IMG/VR virus record: IMGVR_UViG_3300032073_000354
Coordinates: 1-20,072 of that record
Length of the DNA stretch: 20,072 nt
Source of the DNA: a virus
Strand: one strand, 5' to 3'
The position numbers and the translations under genes were made by a program. Below are positions 17,663 through 20,072 of the stretch, piece after piece; positions within the stretch are counted from its first letter, which is position 1; every line of letters starts with the position of its first letter. The notes below the pieces were generated by a model. The model ran no database searches, had not been told where the DNA came from, and saw only the letters and a program-made list of their open reading frames with translations.

Positions 17663-17911
17663 TTAATGTTCCTTTTTATTTAAGATTCCGTTATGAGCTA
17701 AAAACAAATCATATTGCTTTGCACCTTCCTTGGAGTCTTCTTGTTTAGAGATAAAGTAATCTCTCATTTTACTTTTACTGTATGCATAAACAGAAGGGTC
17801 TATTCCTTCTATTTCACAATATCGTTCATCGGTCATTAGTGGTTCTTTCTTTCTACTAAGTAAATACCGATCACGTAGAGCAAACCAATTATAATGGGTT
17901 TTTTCTGTCAT
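17663..17911 (-). CDS. Small phage protein of unknown function (82 aa)
   Basis: An 82-aa charged protein whose start lies seven bases after the polymerase stop codon. Residues 7-50 (HYNWFALRDRYLLSRKKEP onward, then YCEIEGIDPSVYAYSKSKM) have a W..LR.RYL helix followed by a possible helix-turn-helix with I-D-P-S-V at the turn. This faintly resembles the DNA-binding start of small terminase or regulator proteins. The C-terminal half is a short amphipathic, acidic-basic tail (KQEDSKEGAKQYDLFLAHNG). The HTH idea is weak and no function is claimed. Its close coupling to the polymerase gene suggests an early or middle role in host takeover or transcription control. Confidence 0.65.
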   Translation of the reverse strand: MTEKTHYNWFALRDRYLLSRKKEPLMTDERYCEIEGIDPSVYAYSKSKMRDYFISKQEDSKEGAKQYDLFLAHNGILNKKEH

Positions 17912-17914
17912 GTT

Positions 17915-17920
17915 TCACCT
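17915..17920 (-). promoter_or_regulatory. Shine-Dalgarno AGGTGA overlapping the polymerase stop codon
   Basis: On the - strand TAG-GTGAAAC-ATG joins the polymerase stop to the 82-aa start, so AGGTGA overlaps the stop codon. The short spacer and overlap suggest that ribosomes finishing the polymerase restart on the small gene. Confidence 0.6.
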
Positions 17921-20072
17921 ATGAAAAGAAGTTACGAGAACTAAGAACAGAGATGATATCTAACTCACCTAGCTCTGGAACTTCTATCGTACAGTTATTG
18001 TTAGTAATATAACGTTTAACTGATTCTAGAGGGTTATTATCGTTGTACATTTCAACGAATTTTTCCTGTGTTAATTGTTTTAATTTGTTAACATCAGAGG
18101 CATGACAACTAAAGCTATCATGAACGGCACCAAAGTTAACACCGAATTCATCTATAACAAGTGCCATGTGTGTAGCATCTTGAGAATGGATGTAGTTAGG
18201 AGAGATACCTGCACTGGCTTCTCTTCTGTTAGTAGTTTCTAAATATATTTTAGCTACATGGTTTATACGGCCAGGTTGTTTAGATGCACCGCCTATTACT
18301 CCTCTTAAAGTAGACTTACAAGTATCTTGTCTTGTAGCGTTTACTTTGTAGATAACAGGAAAACCAGACTTAGTCATCCAACGAATGTCTTCGCCTGCAT
18401 GACCTTTAACTAGCACTAAATTACAATCAGAAATCTTAGAGTTTATTTTATCTAAAGCAAGAGTATTTTCTGCAGTGGGATTTGCACGTTGTTCTTTGTT
18501 TGCTTCACGAGCAAGTTTTTTATATTTGTTTATTGTAGTATTAGATACTTTGTTACCTGCTTTATCTTGATATTCAAAGGTACCTAACTCCCACTGAGCT
18601 AAGTCTTGGAGAAACTTCATAGTAGTTTGAGAGCCTGGACATACGTGTTCTATTGCATCAAGTATATGTATAGCAAGAGCATCACAGTCTATTTGAGTAA
18701 TGTTATACTGCTCATCTGCGCCAGCTTGAACACAATCAGAGTACATTGACTCGGCTATTGTTTGAGCACCCGCAGAATAAGCTCTAGTCATAGTAGCTCT
18801 TTTTGAAATGAGCTTTCTTATCTCTGCATAAGACATGGGTCTGTCTTTAAAGAAATCAGGAGCTAGTTCTACTAGCTTTTGAGCTACCTTTACATATAAG
18901 TCATGAGGCACTGCACTATCATTTAATGCAACTAAACTACCTGTCTTATTATCTCTAGAAATAGCTGCAGAATGTTGGTAGCCGTTACAAGTACCATCTA
19001 TAGCAACAGGTATACTTGAAGTAGGAGTGTTTCCTTCTTCTTCCATGTCTGCAATATCACACCATTCAATACAACAAGCTAAAAACACTACTGGTTTTTC
19101 ACACTCATGTAGTATTCCTTGTTCTCCTGTCTTTTCTATAAGCTCCCAGTTATTATTAAACCAGTTTACTCTGTCGTCAAGAGAAAATTTGTCTACACTA
19201 ATAGTGTCTATGCCTTCTTTATGTAGCATAGAGTAATAGTCTTCTTCAACCCAGTCAGGTATTTCATTAACATTATATTTTTGGTTATAAGAGTTAGCAG
19301 TATGTATAGCAAGAGAACTTTTTCCATCGTCATCAATAGGTTTGCTTTCACTAAAGGACATTAGCCCTCTTGCAATATCATTGCCTTGATAGTTCATGTA
19401 AGGTTCTTTATAATATACTCTACCTCTATAGTCTAAGTCTACTAACGAGTAAAAGTGATCCCACTCTGCTAGTTGTTTTGCCTTGCCTAAAGTAGTTTTA
19501 ATTTCAGCTCTTTTAGCTCTTACTTGTAAAGGTCTAAGAGTCTTTTCCCATTCTTTGGCTATGTTATTATAAGAATTTTTATTATGAGAAGAAGGATTCT
19601 TTTGGTACTTTTCATAGGCAGTTTTAAGTAAGCTTTTAGGTATTGCATTAACATACATTGGTATATCTTTAGGCATTATGTTTTGTAAGTTGTTTATTAA
19701 CACAGCTAAAACTTTTGAATTTATTTTCCAAGAAGTTTGTTGCAATTTATTAGCTGCTCGAACAAAAGGAGAATCAATAAAAATATTATTGAAAGCATCT
19801 TTTTGAGCTTGAGGAGCAGAAATACCCCACCGTTTTATTAGAGGGTAATTTTTAGGTTGCATGATATGATGTATGTCTTCAGGCATTTCATCAACAGTAT
19901 AAACTAATAGGCCTTTACTTTCTATTAGTTTAAACTCACCAATTTCTTCCCAACGATCAGTTGGTTCAATCATGTAAGGAGCTTGAGCATTATAAGCACC
20001 AAACCCCTCTGCTCTTTTAACTATAATAAAACCAGATTGGACATAAGCTTCTAATACTAAGTCACCTGTTCT
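17919..20072 (-). CDS. T7-like single-subunit DNA-directed RNA polymerase (N-terminus beyond right edge)
   Basis: The frame continues without a stop from the Met at 19973 to the right edge (visible start RTGDLVLEAYVQSGFIIV), so the gene is cut by the window; 717 codons are visible. Numbering from that internal Met: DYRGRVYY with Arg185 and then NYQGND, matching the T7 DWRGR motif; motif A IDGTCNGYQH with metal-binding Asp326; motif B KRATMTRAYS with Lys391 and Tyr399; SPNYIHSQD; motif C HDSF with His618 and Asp619; and a C-terminus of SSRNFFS, like the FAFA foot of T7. All catalytic metal and nucleotide residues are present, so it should be active. It transcribes phage genes from its own promoters in the host cytoplasm. 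The DGTCNG form is closer to mitochondrial-type sequences than T7's DGSCSG. Two small genes follow in the same operon. Confidence 0.95.
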   Translation of the reverse strand, partial: RTGDLVLEAYVQSGFIIVKRAEGFGAYNAQAPYMIEPTDRWEEIGEFKLIESKGLLVYTVDEMPEDIHHIMQPKNYPLIKRWGISAPQAQKDAFNNIFIDSPFVRAANKLQQTSWKINSKVLAVLINNLQNIMPKDIPMYVNAIPKSLLKTAYEKYQKNPSSHNKNSYNNIAKEWEKTLRPLQVRAKRAEIKTTLGKAKQLAEWDHFYSLVDLDYRGRVYYKEPYMNYQGNDIARGLMSFSESKPIDDDGKSSLAIHTANSYNQKYNVNEIPDWVEEDYYSMLHKEGIDTISVDKFSLDDRVNWFNNNWELIEKTGEQGILHECEKPVVFLACCIEWCDIADMEEEGNTPTSSIPVAIDGTCNGYQHSAAISRDNKTGSLVALNDSAVPHDLYVKVAQKLVELAPDFFKDRPMSYAEIRKLISKRATMTRAYSAGAQTIAESMYSDCVQAGADEQYNITQIDCDALAIHILDAIEHVCPGSQTTMKFLQDLAQWELGTFEYQDKAGNKVSNTTINKYKKLAREANKEQRANPTAENTLALDKINSKISDCNLVLVKGHAGEDIRWMTKSGFPVIYKVNATRQDTCKSTLRGVIGGASKQPGRINHVAKIYLETTNRREASAGISPNYIHSQDATHMALVIDEFGVNFGAVHDSFSCHASDVNKLKQLTQEKFVEMYNDNNPLESVKRYITNNNCTIEVPELGELDIISVLSSRNFFS

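Noticed and set aside
17919-19973. Complete polymerase gene of 684 aa starting at Met 19973
   Set aside because: The same frame continues to the window edge with polymerase-like sequence, and T7-type enzymes are longer, so the true start is outside.

Overview
The window is part of a tailed-phage genome of podovirus type. It is AT-rich and codes almost without gaps. A long head-to-tail late operon lies on the + strand, and at the right end a shorter operon on the - strand carries a T7-like single-subunit RNA polymerase. No bacterial genes, tRNAs, integrase, transposase or CRISPR array are seen. Low G+C, gene content and protein style fit marine podoviruses of alphaproteobacteria, but the host is a guess. 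No gene-free stretch exceeds 60 bases.

Layout. Positions 1-1433 hold the 3' part of a tail tubular/nozzle-type protein. Next come a collagen-repeat tail fibre (1463-3712), its probable assembly chaperone (3712-4107), and a small GNAT-like protein (4118-4567). Five putative internal virion (DNA-ejection) proteins follow and grow in size: 244, 359, 1071, 1365 and 1206 aa (4557-17338). The + strand genes are spaced from an 11-base overlap to 29 bases, and most have a clear Shine-Dalgarno, as expected of one co-transcribed late unit. A strong bidirectional hairpin terminator (17341-17390) separates them from the convergent - strand operon: RNA polymerase (17919 to beyond the right edge), then an 82-aa and a 90-aa gene of unknown function.

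How the genes may work together. The nozzle and fibre build the tail and bind the host. The large proteins are probably packed inside the capsid and ejected ahead of the DNA, as with T7 gp14-gp15-gp16. Three of them carry enzyme-like domains: a GH108 peptidoglycan hydrolase at the N-terminus of the 1071-aa protein, a staphylococcal-nuclease-like domain with all key residues at the N-terminus of the 1365-aa protein, and a very divergent single-subunit RNA-polymerase-like region in the C-terminal half of the 1206-aa protein.

The last is the most interesting point. The order and spacing of an R, a motif-A-like segment, K-x7-YG and HD match the T7/N4 polymerase family, although the motif-A aspartate is not seen. 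If real, this phage pairs a T7-like polymerase with an N4-like virion polymerase or a degenerate relative, in a convergent layout that recalls N4.
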